6,213 nt of DNA from Planctomycetaceae bacterium (GCA_947453125.1 CANGGC010000175.1:1-6213); one strand, 5' to 3'; shown: positions 1 through 5,854, counted from the stretch's first letter. Notes: generated by a model from the letters alone, not told the origin. Made by a program: numbers and translations.

Positions 1-335
1 AGGCCAAAGAGCGCCGACAGTGCCGGCGTGGCGACGACGATGTTCACCGGGGGCGCGTCGGGGCCGGCCTGCCTGGCGCGACGCCGATCGGCGAGTGCCA
101 AGCCGCAGGCATAGAGGCCGACGGTGACGTAGGCCAGATTGGAGAACGTGTTGGCGCGGGTGCGGATCGGCCGGTCAGGCCAAACCCGCTCGGCATAGCC
201 GGGCCGGCGCAGCTCGCGCGACTCGTCCCATCCATCCCACGGCCCCGTCCCCTCCGCCGCCGCTGCGGCGAGGAGCACGGCGATGGCCGCAAGGAACGTT
301 CCCCCGCAGGCGAAGGCATGGACGGATCGTGGCAT
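1..335 (-). CDS. Ceramidase-like multi-pass membrane protein, N-terminal part (runs off left edge)
   Basis: This frame is open from an ATG at 335 down to position 1, giving 111 codons without a stop; the C-terminal part lies outside the window. Residues about 7-27 form a hydrophobic, Ala-rich segment that could be a signal peptide or first membrane helix. A Trp/Pro/Arg-rich stretch follows, then ANTFSNLAYVTVGLYA at 61-76, and a further hydrophobic stretch begins near 97. The (P)ANT(W/F)SNLA(Y/F)...G pattern opening a helix is what I recall from bacterial members of the alkaline ceramidase-like family (membrane hydrolases acting on sphingolipid-type or related amides). The later metal-binding His residues and the GxGSxxFHA-type motif that would settle it fall beyond the edge. 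No clear Shine-Dalgarno or -10 motif precedes the ATG. It is divergent from uvrC with a 74-bp gap. The reading frame is well supported; the family name is tentative and substrate cannot be inferred. Confidence 0.6.
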   Translation of the reverse strand, partial: MPRSVHAFACGGTFLAAIAVLLAAAAAEGTGPWDGWDESRELRRPGYAERVWPDRPIRTRANTFSNLAYVTVGLYACGLALADRRRARQAGPDAPPVNIVVATPALSALFG

Positions 336-397
336 GAGGGTGTCCGGAGAGCGGGGCGACGCCAGCATACCCCCGCCCTCCGATCGCGGCCGCCGTC

Positions 398-403
398 TAC
401 ACT
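398..403 (+). promoter_or_regulatory. Putative -10 element of uvrC, leaderless arrangement
   Basis: TACACT ends 6 nt before the uvrC ATG at 410. A sigma70-type -10 hexamer normally ends 6 nt upstream of the transcription start, so the transcript would begin at the A of the start codon. No Shine-Dalgarno sequence lies before the ATG, which agrees with leaderless translation. No good -35 hexamer is visible about 17 bp upstream (GCCCTC region). The same geometry recurs at two other genes in this window. Confidence 0.45.
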
Positions 404-409
404 TGGGTC

Positions 410-1834
410 ATGACCAGCGACGACGCCAACGACGACTTCGAGGATGACGAGCCGGTGGACGCCCCCGGCTCTGAGGCGGAAACCCTCGAAGGGCTCCCGT
501 TCGACACCGACGCTCTCGATGTCGAGCCGAATCGGCTGGCGGCGGCGACGAAGGTGCGATCGTTCCCCACCACCCCCGGCGTCTACCTCATGAAGGATGG
601 CGCGGGGCGGGTGATCTACGTCGGCAAGGCGAAGAACCTGCGGGCCCGGGCGGGAAGCTATTTCCTCCGGGCCGCCGCCGAGGATCGGCGGACGGCCGAG
701 CTCGTCCGCGAGATCCGCGACATCGACTACCTCGACGCGGAGAGCGAGGTCGACGCCCTCCTCATGGAGAGCCGGCTGATCAAGGATGTCCAGCCGCGGT
801 TCAATTCCGATCTCAAGGACGACAAGACTTTTCCCTACCTTCAGATCACCACCCACGAGGACTACCCGCGGGTGGAGTTCACGCGGACGCCGCGGCACAA
901 GGGGGTGAAGCTCTACGGTCCGTTCACGAGCGCGGGGAGCCTGCGCGGGGCGATCGTCGTCCTCCAGCGGATCTTCAAGTTTCGCACCTGCACGCTCGAC
1001 ATCGATGCCTCCGACCCGCAGTGGCGCTGGTTCCGCCCCTGCCTCCTCGCCTCGATCGGCCAGTGCACCGCCCCCTGCAATCTGCGGATCTCGAAGACTG
1101 AGTATCGCGGCGACATCAACCGGCTGCGGACGTTCCTCGAAGGGGGAAAAAGAAAGCTCCTCGAGGAGATGCGGGACGAGATGCTCGCCTCGTCGGGGCG
1201 GCTCGAGTTCGAGCGGGCGGCGCGGCTCCGCGACGAGATCAAGCTCCTCGAGACGCTCGACCAGCGCGGCGACCTCGAGGAGCATGTCCAGCCGGAGGTG
1301 TTTCTCGTCGATCCGAAGAAGGGGCTCGCCGGGCTTGCGAAGGTGCTCGGGCTCGCGGCCCCACCGCGGGTCATCGAAGGGGTCGACATCGCCCATCTCC
1401 ATGGCAACGAGACGGTGGCGAGCCTCGTCCAATTCATCGATGGCCTCCCCTTCAAGGCCGGTTACAAGCGCTACCGGATCAAGGGGGTGAGTGGCATCGA
1501 CGACTTCAAGAGCATCCACGAAGTCGTCTCGCGGCGATTTTCACGACTCGTGCGCGAGGGGGCGAGCCTGCCGGACGTGTTCCTCGTCGACGGCGGCAAG
1601 GGGCAATTGTCAGCGGCGATGGCGGCGCTTGAGTCCCTCGGGATCGAGGCGCCGTGCGTGATCTCGCTGGCGAAGCGGGAGGAGGAGGTGTTCGTGCCGG
1701 GGAAGAGCGAGCCGCTCAAGATCTCGCGCGACGCCTACTCCCTCCGGCTCCTCGAATATGTGCGCGACGAGGCCCACCGCTTCGCCCAGCACTACCACCA
1801 CTTCCTCCGCCGCCGGCGGACGCTGGGGGAATGA
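410..1834 (+). CDS. uvrC: UvrABC system protein C (excinuclease subunit C), short form without HhH domain
   Basis: UvrC makes both incisions in nucleotide excision repair after UvrA2-UvrB loads on damaged DNA in the cytoplasm. All catalytic modules are visible in the 474 residues. The GIY-YIG nuclease spans about 52-130 (GVY at 57-59, IYVGK at 69-73, R78, and the likely metal-ligand Glu E120 in LLMES). Four cysteines C194, C211, C219 and C223 have the C-x7-C-x3-C ending of the UvrC iron-sulfur site. The UvrB-binding UVR motif lies at about 243-283. The RNase H-like nuclease has D326 in GVDIAH, D394 in DGGKGQL and H456 in DEAHRFA, matching the known Asp-Asp-His catalytic set. The protein stops 18 residues after that His, whereas typical UvrC (about 600 residues) continues into tandem helix-hairpin-helix DNA-binding motifs. 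Residues 1-40 are an extra acidic tail. I kept the ATG at 410 because no ATG or GTG lies between the tail and the nuclease core except the GTG of V49, which is very close to the core. Confidence 0.95.
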   Translation: MTSDDANDDFEDDEPVDAPGSEAETLEGLPFDTDALDVEPNRLAAATKVRSFPTTPGVYLMKDGAGRVIYVGKAKNLRARAGSYFLRAAAEDRRTAELVREIRDIDYLDAESEVDALLMESRLIKDVQPRFNSDLKDDKTFPYLQITTHEDYPRVEFTRTPRHKGVKLYGPFTSAGSLRGAIVVLQRIFKFRTCTLDIDASDPQWRWFRPCLLASIGQCTAPCNLRISKTEYRGDINRLRTFLEGGKRKLLEEMRDEMLASSGRLEFERAARLRDEIKLLETLDQRGDLEEHVQPEVFLVDPKKGLAGLAKVLGLAAPPRVIEGVDIAHLHGNETVASLVQFIDGLPFKAGYKRYRIKGVSGIDDFKSIHEVVSRRFSRLVREGASLPDVFLVDGGKGQLSAAMAALESLGIEAPCVISLAKREEEVFVPGKSEPLKISRDAYSLRLLEYVRDEAHRFAQHYHHFLRRRRTLGE

Positions 1835-1853
1835 CCCGGCGGCATCGCCGACG

Positions 1854-1880
1854 CCTCTCCCCTCCTCTGGTGGGGCGAGG
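1854..1880 (+). terminator. Possible uvrC terminator hairpin
   Basis: CCTCTCCCC (1854-1862) pairs with GGGGCGAGG (1872-1880) across a 9-nt loop with one internal mismatch. It starts about 20 bp after the uvrC stop. No T-run follows (TATCATCG comes next), so it is at most an atypical intrinsic terminator. Confidence 0.3.
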
Positions 1881-1950
1881 TATCATCGATGGGGAGATCG
1901 GTCGGCCCGGGCGCCACAGCCTGAGGCGCCCCGTCCATTTCTCAGAGGAG
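1881..1950 (+). promoter_or_regulatory. Leader of the Wzz-like gene: Shine-Dalgarno site and weak -10 candidate
   Basis: AGAGGAG at 1944-1950 lies 6 nt before the ATG at 1957 and is the clearest ribosome binding site in the window; it decides the start of the following gene over upstream in-frame codons. TATCAT at 1881-1886 could be a -10 element for this gene, giving a leader of roughly 65 nt, but no convincing -35 hexamer accompanies it. The ribosome site is well supported, the promoter is weak. Confidence 0.5.
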
Positions 1951-1956
1951 CCTGTC

Positions 1957-2706
1957 ATGGTCTGTCGAGCTTCGATCGCTGCCTGCCTCGTGGCCCTCTT
2001 CGCCACGATCGCGGCGACACCTGCGCACACCGCCGAGCCTGTGGCGGAGCCCACTCCAGCCGTCGTCAACGGGGCCCAGGAAGCCGTCGCCTGGATCCGT
2101 GTGAACCGTCCTGACGGTTCCGGGGAAGGCCGCGACGAACGGTACGATTCGGCCCGCCAAAAACTCATTGAAAGGCTCAAGAGCCCCGTCATCCTCGTCT
2201 CGGTGCTGCGGCAGCCCGACATCGCGGACCTCGAGACGGCGCGGAACGAGGAAGCCGACCCGATGGCGTGGCTCGTCGCAGCGCTCGACGTGACGGCGCC
2301 GGAAGACACGGACCTGATCCGTGTCGGCCTGCGGGGGGAGCGGGCCGACGAACTCCAGCAGATCGTCGACGCCGTGGCCCAGACCTTCATCACCGACGTG
2401 GTCGAAAGTGAGAAGACCGACCTTCTCGCCCGCCGTGATCAGCTCGAGAAAAAGCTCAAGGAACTGCAGAACGAGCTCCGTGCGAAGCAGCAGGCCCGGG
2501 AAGCACTCGAGAAGGAGGCCAGCGCGGGCAAACCCGCCGATCTGGCCGCCCATCGCAAGCGTCTCGACGCGATGGAGCAGGAGTTCGAGCAGATCGAGCG
2601 GGTCTCTAACGCGCTCACCGAGTTGCTCGAGTCGACCGAACTCGATCTGACGAAGCCTCCGACGATCCAGCGGGTCGAAGCGCCGAAGAGCCCATCAAAG
2701 CCCTGA
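1957..2706 (+). CDS. Secreted protein with Wzz/GumC-like (polysaccharide co-polymerase) periplasmic domain and coiled coils
   Basis: The 249-residue product starts with a signal peptide (hydrophobic stretch about 7-21, likely cleavage after the HTA at 24-26). Residues about 62-160 resemble the periplasmic N-terminal domain of chain-length determinant proteins: SPVILVSVLRQPDIADL at 76-92, DPMAWL at 101-106, then a beta-like IRVGLRG (121-127) followed by a helix with VDAVAQTFI (137-145) and a charged continuation. In that family this region precedes a long coiled coil; here heptad-like, Lys/Glu-rich helices run about 150-186 and 196-228. The end, PPTIQRVEAP (234-243), resembles the segment that leads into the second membrane helix of Wzz proteins, but the protein stops there. 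There is no second transmembrane segment, no kinase domain and no lipobox. Start chosen from the strong AGAGGAG site. Its last codons are duplicated beyond the toxin-antitoxin module. A role in exopolysaccharide assembly is inference only; no neighbour supports it. A generic coiled-coil periplasmic protein is the alternative. Confidence 0.7.
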   Translation: MVCRASIAACLVALFATIAATPAHTAEPVAEPTPAVVNGAQEAVAWIRVNRPDGSGEGRDERYDSARQKLIERLKSPVILVSVLRQPDIADLETARNEEADPMAWLVAALDVTAPEDTDLIRVGLRGERADELQQIVDAVAQTFITDVVESEKTDLLARRDQLEKKLKELQNELRAKQQAREALEKEASAGKPADLAAHRKRLDAMEQEFEQIERVSNALTELLESTELDLTKPPTIQRVEAPKSPSKP

Positions 2707-2764
2707 CCGGCCGCCGCCGCGCGGGTGCGGGGCGGGAGGACAGGTGGCCATGGGCTCCGCGTCA
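2637..2764 (+). repeat. Direct repeat, copy 1 (end of Wzz-like gene plus hairpin)
   Basis: This segment recurs at 3455-3598. Over the 120 bases 2641-2760, aligned without gaps at an offset of 818, I count 7 mismatches. It covers the last 23 codons of the Wzz-like gene, its stop codon, a GC-rich hairpin, and a trailing GGCTCCGCGTCA that in copy 2 holds the stop codon of the phosphorylase gene. It ends 11 bp before the stop codon of the DUF5615 toxin gene. Confidence 0.9.
2710..2739. terminator. GC-rich hairpin, imperfect copy, between two convergent genes
   Basis: The arms at 2710-2722 and 2727-2739 flank a GGGT loop and pair with about four mismatches. It lies just after the Wzz-like stop (plus strand) and about 35 bp after the toxin stop (minus strand), so it is placed to end transcription from both sides. 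It lacks a T-run in either direction. Confidence 0.4.
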
Positions 2765-2774
2765 CCCCGGGGCG

Positions 2775-3104
2775 TCAGGACAATTCGACGACCGACTCCC
2801 CGGCATCGAACGCCGCTTCAACTCTCTCGAACGCTCGGGCGAACGCCGCAAGCAGTTGGGCGTTGCGGCAGTTTCCCAACCGCACCCACAGCAGTCGCCC
2901 CATCGCATCCGGCTGATTCGCGAGGTAGAGGAAGTCCTCGTCCTTGGAGACGATGATCCGACCGTCGGCTACGGCATGAGACCACAAGGTCCGATCATCA
3001 AGCCTTGCCAAGCCGGCGTCGTACGCGTGGACGGCATGGTGCCCACGATCGCACAACCAACCCGCCAGCGATGGCGGCAATTGATTGTCGACGAGAAACT
3101 TCAT
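2775..3104 (-). CDS. DUF5615 PIN-like toxin of a toxin-antitoxin pair
   Basis: The 109-residue product matches the DUF5615 (COG4634) family, PIN-like/Mut7-C-related predicted ribonucleases that act as the toxin partner of DUF433 antitoxins. Visible motifs: a strand then FLVDNQLPPSLAGWL at 3-17 with acidic D6; GHHAVH at 21-26; D36 and D37 before a helix; IIVSKDEDFLYLA at 50-62 with D55, E56 and D57 as likely metal-binding acids; and LLWVRLGN at 71-78 with N81 close by. The order of acidic residues fits a PIN-type active site, so it appears intact. The ATG at 3104 overlaps the antitoxin stop as ATGA, implying translational coupling in one operon. An in-frame ATG at 3182 would add 26 Arg-rich residues lying inside the antitoxin gene and is rejected. 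Regulation is expected through the antitoxin. RNA target is unknown. Confidence 0.88.
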   Translation of the reverse strand: MKFLVDNQLPPSLAGWLCDRGHHAVHAYDAGLARLDDRTLWSHAVADGRIIVSKDEDFLYLANQPDAMGRLLWVRLGNCRNAQLLAAFARAFERVEAAFDAGESVVELS

Positions 3105-3331
3105 GCAACTTCGACCACGACGTGATTCGTCTGTCGGGCGGCGTAAGCGATGGCCGCGAATATGTCGTCTCGTTCGAGACACGGGTAATCGGCCAGAATC
3201 TCCTCGATTGCCGCGCCGTTGGCGAGCAATTCGAGCACGTCACAGACACGAATCCGCAAGCCGCGAATGCACGGCTTACCGCCGCACTTGCCGGGCTCGA
3301 TCGTAATCCGCTGCAGCAACGTGGTTTGCAT
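3101..3331 (-). CDS. DUF433 antitoxin (winged-helix/VapB-like), first gene of the module
   Basis: This 76-residue protein fits DUF433 (COG2442), small helix-turn-helix proteins that pair with PIN-like toxins, neutralise them, and probably repress their own promoter. The signature ITIEPGKCGGKPCIRGLRIRV is visible at 9-29, followed by a helical segment (DVLELLANG at 31-39), the EEILADYP turn (43-50) and a second helix (DDIFAAIAYAA, 55-65), in the expected order and length. I placed the start at 3331, not at an ATG 36 bases upstream (3367), because family members begin only a few residues before the ITI(D/E)P motif and because a -10-like TATGAT sits 6 nt before 3331. The longer start would place that promoter element inside the gene. 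Its stop overlaps the toxin start by 4 bases. Base composition is more AT-rich than the flanking genes. Confidence 0.88.
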   Translation of the reverse strand: MQTTLLQRITIEPGKCGGKPCIRGLRIRVCDVLELLANGAAIEEILADYPCLERDDIFAAIAYAARQTNHVVVEVA

Positions 3332-3337
3332 GATTGG

Positions 3338-3343
3338 ATCATA
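3338..3343 (-). promoter_or_regulatory. Putative -10 element of the toxin-antitoxin operon, leaderless arrangement
   Basis: Read on the minus strand this is TATGAT, one base from the TATAAT consensus, ending 6 nt before the antitoxin ATG at 3331. Transcription would then start at the start codon itself. No Shine-Dalgarno sequence is seen. The -35 region (around 3361-3366) is a poor match. Confidence 0.5.
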
Positions 3344-3454
3344 CTCGCGTTCGGGGATCGGGGCCACCTTTGTCTACGAGTGGCGTGCCTACCGGCGAAC
3401 ACTCATGATCACACCGGATCGGTGGAGGGATGGCCAACCGACCCGAATCCGCCA
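3344..3454. other. Non-coding stretch upstream of the toxin-antitoxin operon
   Basis: About 110 bp between the antitoxin promoter and repeat copy 2. An open plus-strand frame starts at an ATG at 3405 and runs into the duplicated gene tail, but the first 17 codons (ITPDRWRDGQPTRIRH follows the Met) match nothing I recognise, and there is no ribosome site. I see no transposase, inverted termini or RNA gene. It may hold -35 or operator sequence for the module. Confidence 0.4.
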
Positions 3455-3524
3455 CGAGCTCGATCTGAAAAAGCCTCCGACGATCCAGCGGGTCGAAGCG
3501 CCGAAGAGCCCATCAAAGCTCTGA
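3455..3524 (+). pseudogene. Orphan 3' tail of the Wzz-like gene (duplicated fragment)
   Basis: These bases re-encode the last 22 residues of the protein at 1957-2706, from ELDL to the stop, with only Thr-to-Lys and a final Pro-to-Leu change. Nothing upstream resembles the rest of that gene, so this is a detached gene end created by the duplication, not an expressed gene. It could instead be the last trace of a second full copy that was replaced. Confidence 0.75.
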
Positions 3525-3527
3525 CCG

Positions 3528-3557
3528 CCCGCCGCCCCGCGGGTGCGGGGCGGCGGG
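3528..3557. terminator. Perfect 13-bp GC hairpin downstream of the phosphorylase gene
   Basis: CCCGCCGCCCCGC (3528-3540) and GCGGGGCGGCGGG (3545-3557) are exact reverse complements across a GGGT loop. It lies about 40 bp past the phosphorylase stop on the minus strand and is the equivalent of the imperfect hairpin at 2710-2739. It is strong enough to stall transcription, but there is no T-run on either side, so an intrinsic terminator or transcript-stabilising role is inferred from position only. Confidence 0.5.
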
Positions 3558-3595
3558 ACAGGTGGCCATGGGCTCCGCATCCGCGTGGCTCCGCG

Positions 3596-5848
3596 TCAGC
3601 GCGAGTGCATGTCGCACGACAGCCCACCGGCTGCCGGGACGTAGCAACTGCGGGCGTAGTCCATCACCATGCGGTGCGAGCTGAACCGCCAGGCGAGCGA
3701 GCTGATCGAGTTCTTCATCATCTTGATCCACGTCTGCGGCAGGCCGTCGGCATCGCGTTCGTAGAACAGCGGGATGACCTCGTTTTGGAGCACGTCATAG
3801 AGCGCTGCCGAATCGCGAGCGTCGGTGATCTCAGGGTTGGCATGGATCTCGCCCCGGCCGATGGCGAAGCCGTTGCGGCCATCGAACGCCTCGGCCCACC
3901 AACCGTCGGGGATCGAGCAATTGAGCCCGCCGTTCAACACCACCTTCTGGCCGCTCGTGCCAGAGGCCTCGAGCGGGCGGCGCGGGTTGTTGAGCCACAC
4001 GTCGACCCCCTGAATGAGGTGCCGGCAGACATTGATGTCGTAATCCTCCACGAACACGATCCGGCCGGCGAGGCGCGGGTCGTGGCGGAGGTTGGCGATC
4101 TTGCGGATCAGCCCCTTGCCCGGATCGTCGGCCGGATGGGCCTTGCCGGCGAAGATCACCTGGATTGGCCGGTCGGCATCGCAGATGAGCTTGGAGAGCT
4201 TGTCGAGGTCGCCGAGCACGAGATCGGCCCGCTTGTAGGTGGCGAAGCGCCGCGCGAATCCGATCGTGAGGACGTTCGGATCGAGCACTGACCGGGCTGC
4301 CTCGACGGCCTCATCGCTCTCGCCGCGCCGCTTGCACTGCCGTGCCAGGCGACGGCGGACAAACTGGAGGAGGAGGTTCTTGAGGGCATAGTGCGTCTCC
4401 CATAGCTCGCCGGGATCGCACTCGTGGATCTTCTGCCAAACGTCCGGCTCACCCATCCGCCGGAACCAGTTCGCCGGGAAGATCCGGTCGTAAAGCTGGA
4501 GCATCTGCCACGACAGCCAGCTCGGCACGTGGACGCCGTTGGTGATGTGGCCGATCGGCACCTCCTCCTCGACCCGCCACCCCCACAGATCCTTCCACAT
4601 CTTCCGGCTGACATGGCCATGCAGCGCGCTGACGGCATTCGCCCGCCGCGAGAGCTTGAGGCCGAGGACCGTCATGCAGAACGGCTCGCCGTGGTTGCTG
4701 GGATCGACACGCCCCAGCCCCATGAGGTGGTCGTGCGAGATCCCGAGGGCATCGCGCATCGGGCCGAGGTGCTCCTCGATCTGACCGCTGTCGAAGCGAT
4801 CGTGGCCGGCCGGCACTGGGGTGTGGGTGGTGAACACCGTCTGCCGGGCAACCTCGCGGACGGCGTCGTCGAAGGAGAATCCGTCGCGATCCATCCGCCC
4901 CCGCACCGCCTCGAGCGTCGCGAAGACGGAGTGGCCCTCGTTGAGGTGGTAGACACCGGGGACGATCCCCAGGGCCCGGATCGCCCGCACGCCACCGACG
5001 CCGAGGACAAGCTCCTGTCGGATCCGGACGCGGGTGTCACCGCCGTACAGCCGGCTGGTCAGCTCGCGATCCTCTGGCGTGTTGCCGTCGACGTCGGAGT
5101 CGAGGAGATAGAGGCTCACTCGCCCCACCGCCATCTTCCACACCTTCGCCCGGATCTGCCCGGAGCGGGTGTCGATCGCCACCTGCACCTGCTGGCCGTC
5201 GGTGCCGATCGCCGGCTCGAGCGGCAAAGCCTCGACGCGCGACTGGAGGTATTCCTCGTGCTGGTAGCCGTCGATGTCGAGCTGCTGCTTGAAGTAGCCC
5301 TGCTTGTAAAAGAGCCCCACCGCGACCAGCGGGATGCCGAGGCCGCTGGCACTCTTGATGTGATCGCCAGAGAGGACGCCAAGGCCGCCGGAATAGATCG
5401 GCACCGACTCATGGATCCCGAATTCTGCCGAGAAATAAACCACCGGCTTCGAGCCGAGGACGCCGGCATGGACGTCGCTCCAGGTGTTCTCGGCGGCGAG
5501 ATATTCCTTGAGCCGCCGGTAGGCCTGATTGATCCGACTGTAGAGAACGAGCTCCGCCGCCCGGGCCTCGAGCCGCTCCGGCGTGAACTCGGCCAGCAGC
5601 GCGATCGGGTTGTGATCGAGCTGCCGGAACCGGACCGGGTCGAGCTCCCGGAAGAGGTTCGTCACCTCCGGATGCCAGCTCCACCACAGGTTGCGGGCCA
5701 GCGCCTGGCACTTGTCGTAGAGGTTTTGCGGGGACAGCTCGATCAGCCGCAAAGGGCCGGGAGGAGGCCCGGAGGCGTCCTGCTTGCCGGCCGCAAGGCG
5801 GCCCGACGGGGAAGGAGTAGGCGCACGGGGATCCTCAGGCTGGCTCAT
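3596..5848 (-). CDS. glgP: Alpha-glucan (glycogen/maltodextrin) phosphorylase, GT35 family
   Basis: The enzyme uses phosphate to cleave terminal alpha-1,4 links of glycogen or maltodextrins, releasing glucose-1-phosphate in the cytoplasm; it needs pyridoxal phosphate. The 750-residue product fits the shorter bacterial alpha-glucan phosphorylase subfamily. An N-terminal DUF3417-like part holds ARNLWWSWHPEV (51-62) and HNPIALL (79-85). Then come VVYFSAEFGIHES (136-148), SGGLGVLSGDHIKSA (153-167), HLNEGHS (301-307), FTTHTPVPAGHDRF (339-352), ITNGVH (435-440), GFARRFATYKRA (530-541) and the cofactor motif EASGTSGQK (627-635) with K635 as the likely pyridoxal-phosphate lysine. It ends on the family's usual RMVMDYARSCYVPA segment plus a short tail. 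I chose the ATG at 5848, which has GGAG 6 nt upstream; the ATG at 5983 would add 45 Pro/Ala-rich residues and run over the predicted promoter. No glycogen-synthesis gene is adjacent. The stop codon lies in the repeat shared with the Wzz-like gene end. Confidence 0.95.
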   Translation of the reverse strand: MSQPEDPRAPTPSPSGRLAAGKQDASGPPPGPLRLIELSPQNLYDKCQALARNLWWSWHPEVTNLFRELDPVRFRQLDHNPIALLAEFTPERLEARAAELVLYSRINQAYRRLKEYLAAENTWSDVHAGVLGSKPVVYFSAEFGIHESVPIYSGGLGVLSGDHIKSASGLGIPLVAVGLFYKQGYFKQQLDIDGYQHEEYLQSRVEALPLEPAIGTDGQQVQVAIDTRSGQIRAKVWKMAVGRVSLYLLDSDVDGNTPEDRELTSRLYGGDTRVRIRQELVLGVGGVRAIRALGIVPGVYHLNEGHSVFATLEAVRGRMDRDGFSFDDAVREVARQTVFTTHTPVPAGHDRFDSGQIEEHLGPMRDALGISHDHLMGLGRVDPSNHGEPFCMTVLGLKLSRRANAVSALHGHVSRKMWKDLWGWRVEEEVPIGHITNGVHVPSWLSWQMLQLYDRIFPANWFRRMGEPDVWQKIHECDPGELWETHYALKNLLLQFVRRRLARQCKRRGESDEAVEAARSVLDPNVLTIGFARRFATYKRADLVLGDLDKLSKLICDADRPIQVIFAGKAHPADDPGKGLIRKIANLRHDPRLAGRIVFVEDYDINVCRHLIQGVDVWLNNPRRPLEASGTSGQKVVLNGGLNCSIPDGWWAEAFDGRNGFAIGRGEIHANPEITDARDSAALYDVLQNEVIPLFYERDADGLPQTWIKMMKNSISSLAWRFSSHRMVMDYARSCYVPAAGGLSCDMHSR

Positions 5849-5854
5849 GATCGG

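Larger units (their letters stand above)
3455..3598 (+). repeat. Direct repeat, copy 2 (between toxin-antitoxin module and phosphorylase gene)
   Basis: Copy 2 of the segment at 2637-2764. It aligns without gaps for 120 bases, then carries 16 extra bases: GGCTCCGCATCCGCGT (3571-3586) is followed by a near-identical GGCTCCGCGTCAGCGC (3587-3602, 13 of 16 matching). After that the copies again agree through GGCTCCGCGTCA. The final TCA at 3596-3598 is, on the minus strand, the TGA stop codon of the glycogen phosphorylase gene, so the repeat reaches exactly into that gene's end. Confidence 0.9.

Noticed and set aside
44..1519. Long minus-strand open frame opposite uvrC (491 codons)
   Set aside because: It is the antisense of uvrC in GC-rich DNA, where stop codons are rare; its product is low-complexity and matches no family. 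The true minus-strand gene at the left end is in a different frame.
1654..1956. Upstream extension of the Wzz-like gene into uvrC
   Set aside because: The extra 101 residues overlap uvrC, are Arg/Pro-rich, and would bury the signal peptide; AGAGGAG before 1957 fixes the start.
1942..2553. Minus-strand open frame opposite the Wzz-like gene
   Set aside because: The plus-strand gene has a signal peptide, a strong ribosome site and family-like motifs; the antisense product has none.
2765..3454. Insertion sequence or integron cassette carrying the toxin-antitoxin module
   Set aside because: No transposase or integrase and no terminal inverted repeats; the flanking repeats are far longer than normal target duplications and contain host gene ends.
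3405..3524. Small plus-strand ORF of 39 codons ending in the duplicated gene tail
   Set aside because: No ribosome site or promoter; its second half is simply the copied end of the Wzz-like gene.
3005..4291. Long plus-strand open frame (428 codons) across the toxin-antitoxin module and phosphorylase gene
   Set aside because: It runs antisense to three well-recognised genes and crosses repeat copy 2; no ribosome site and no recognisable domain.
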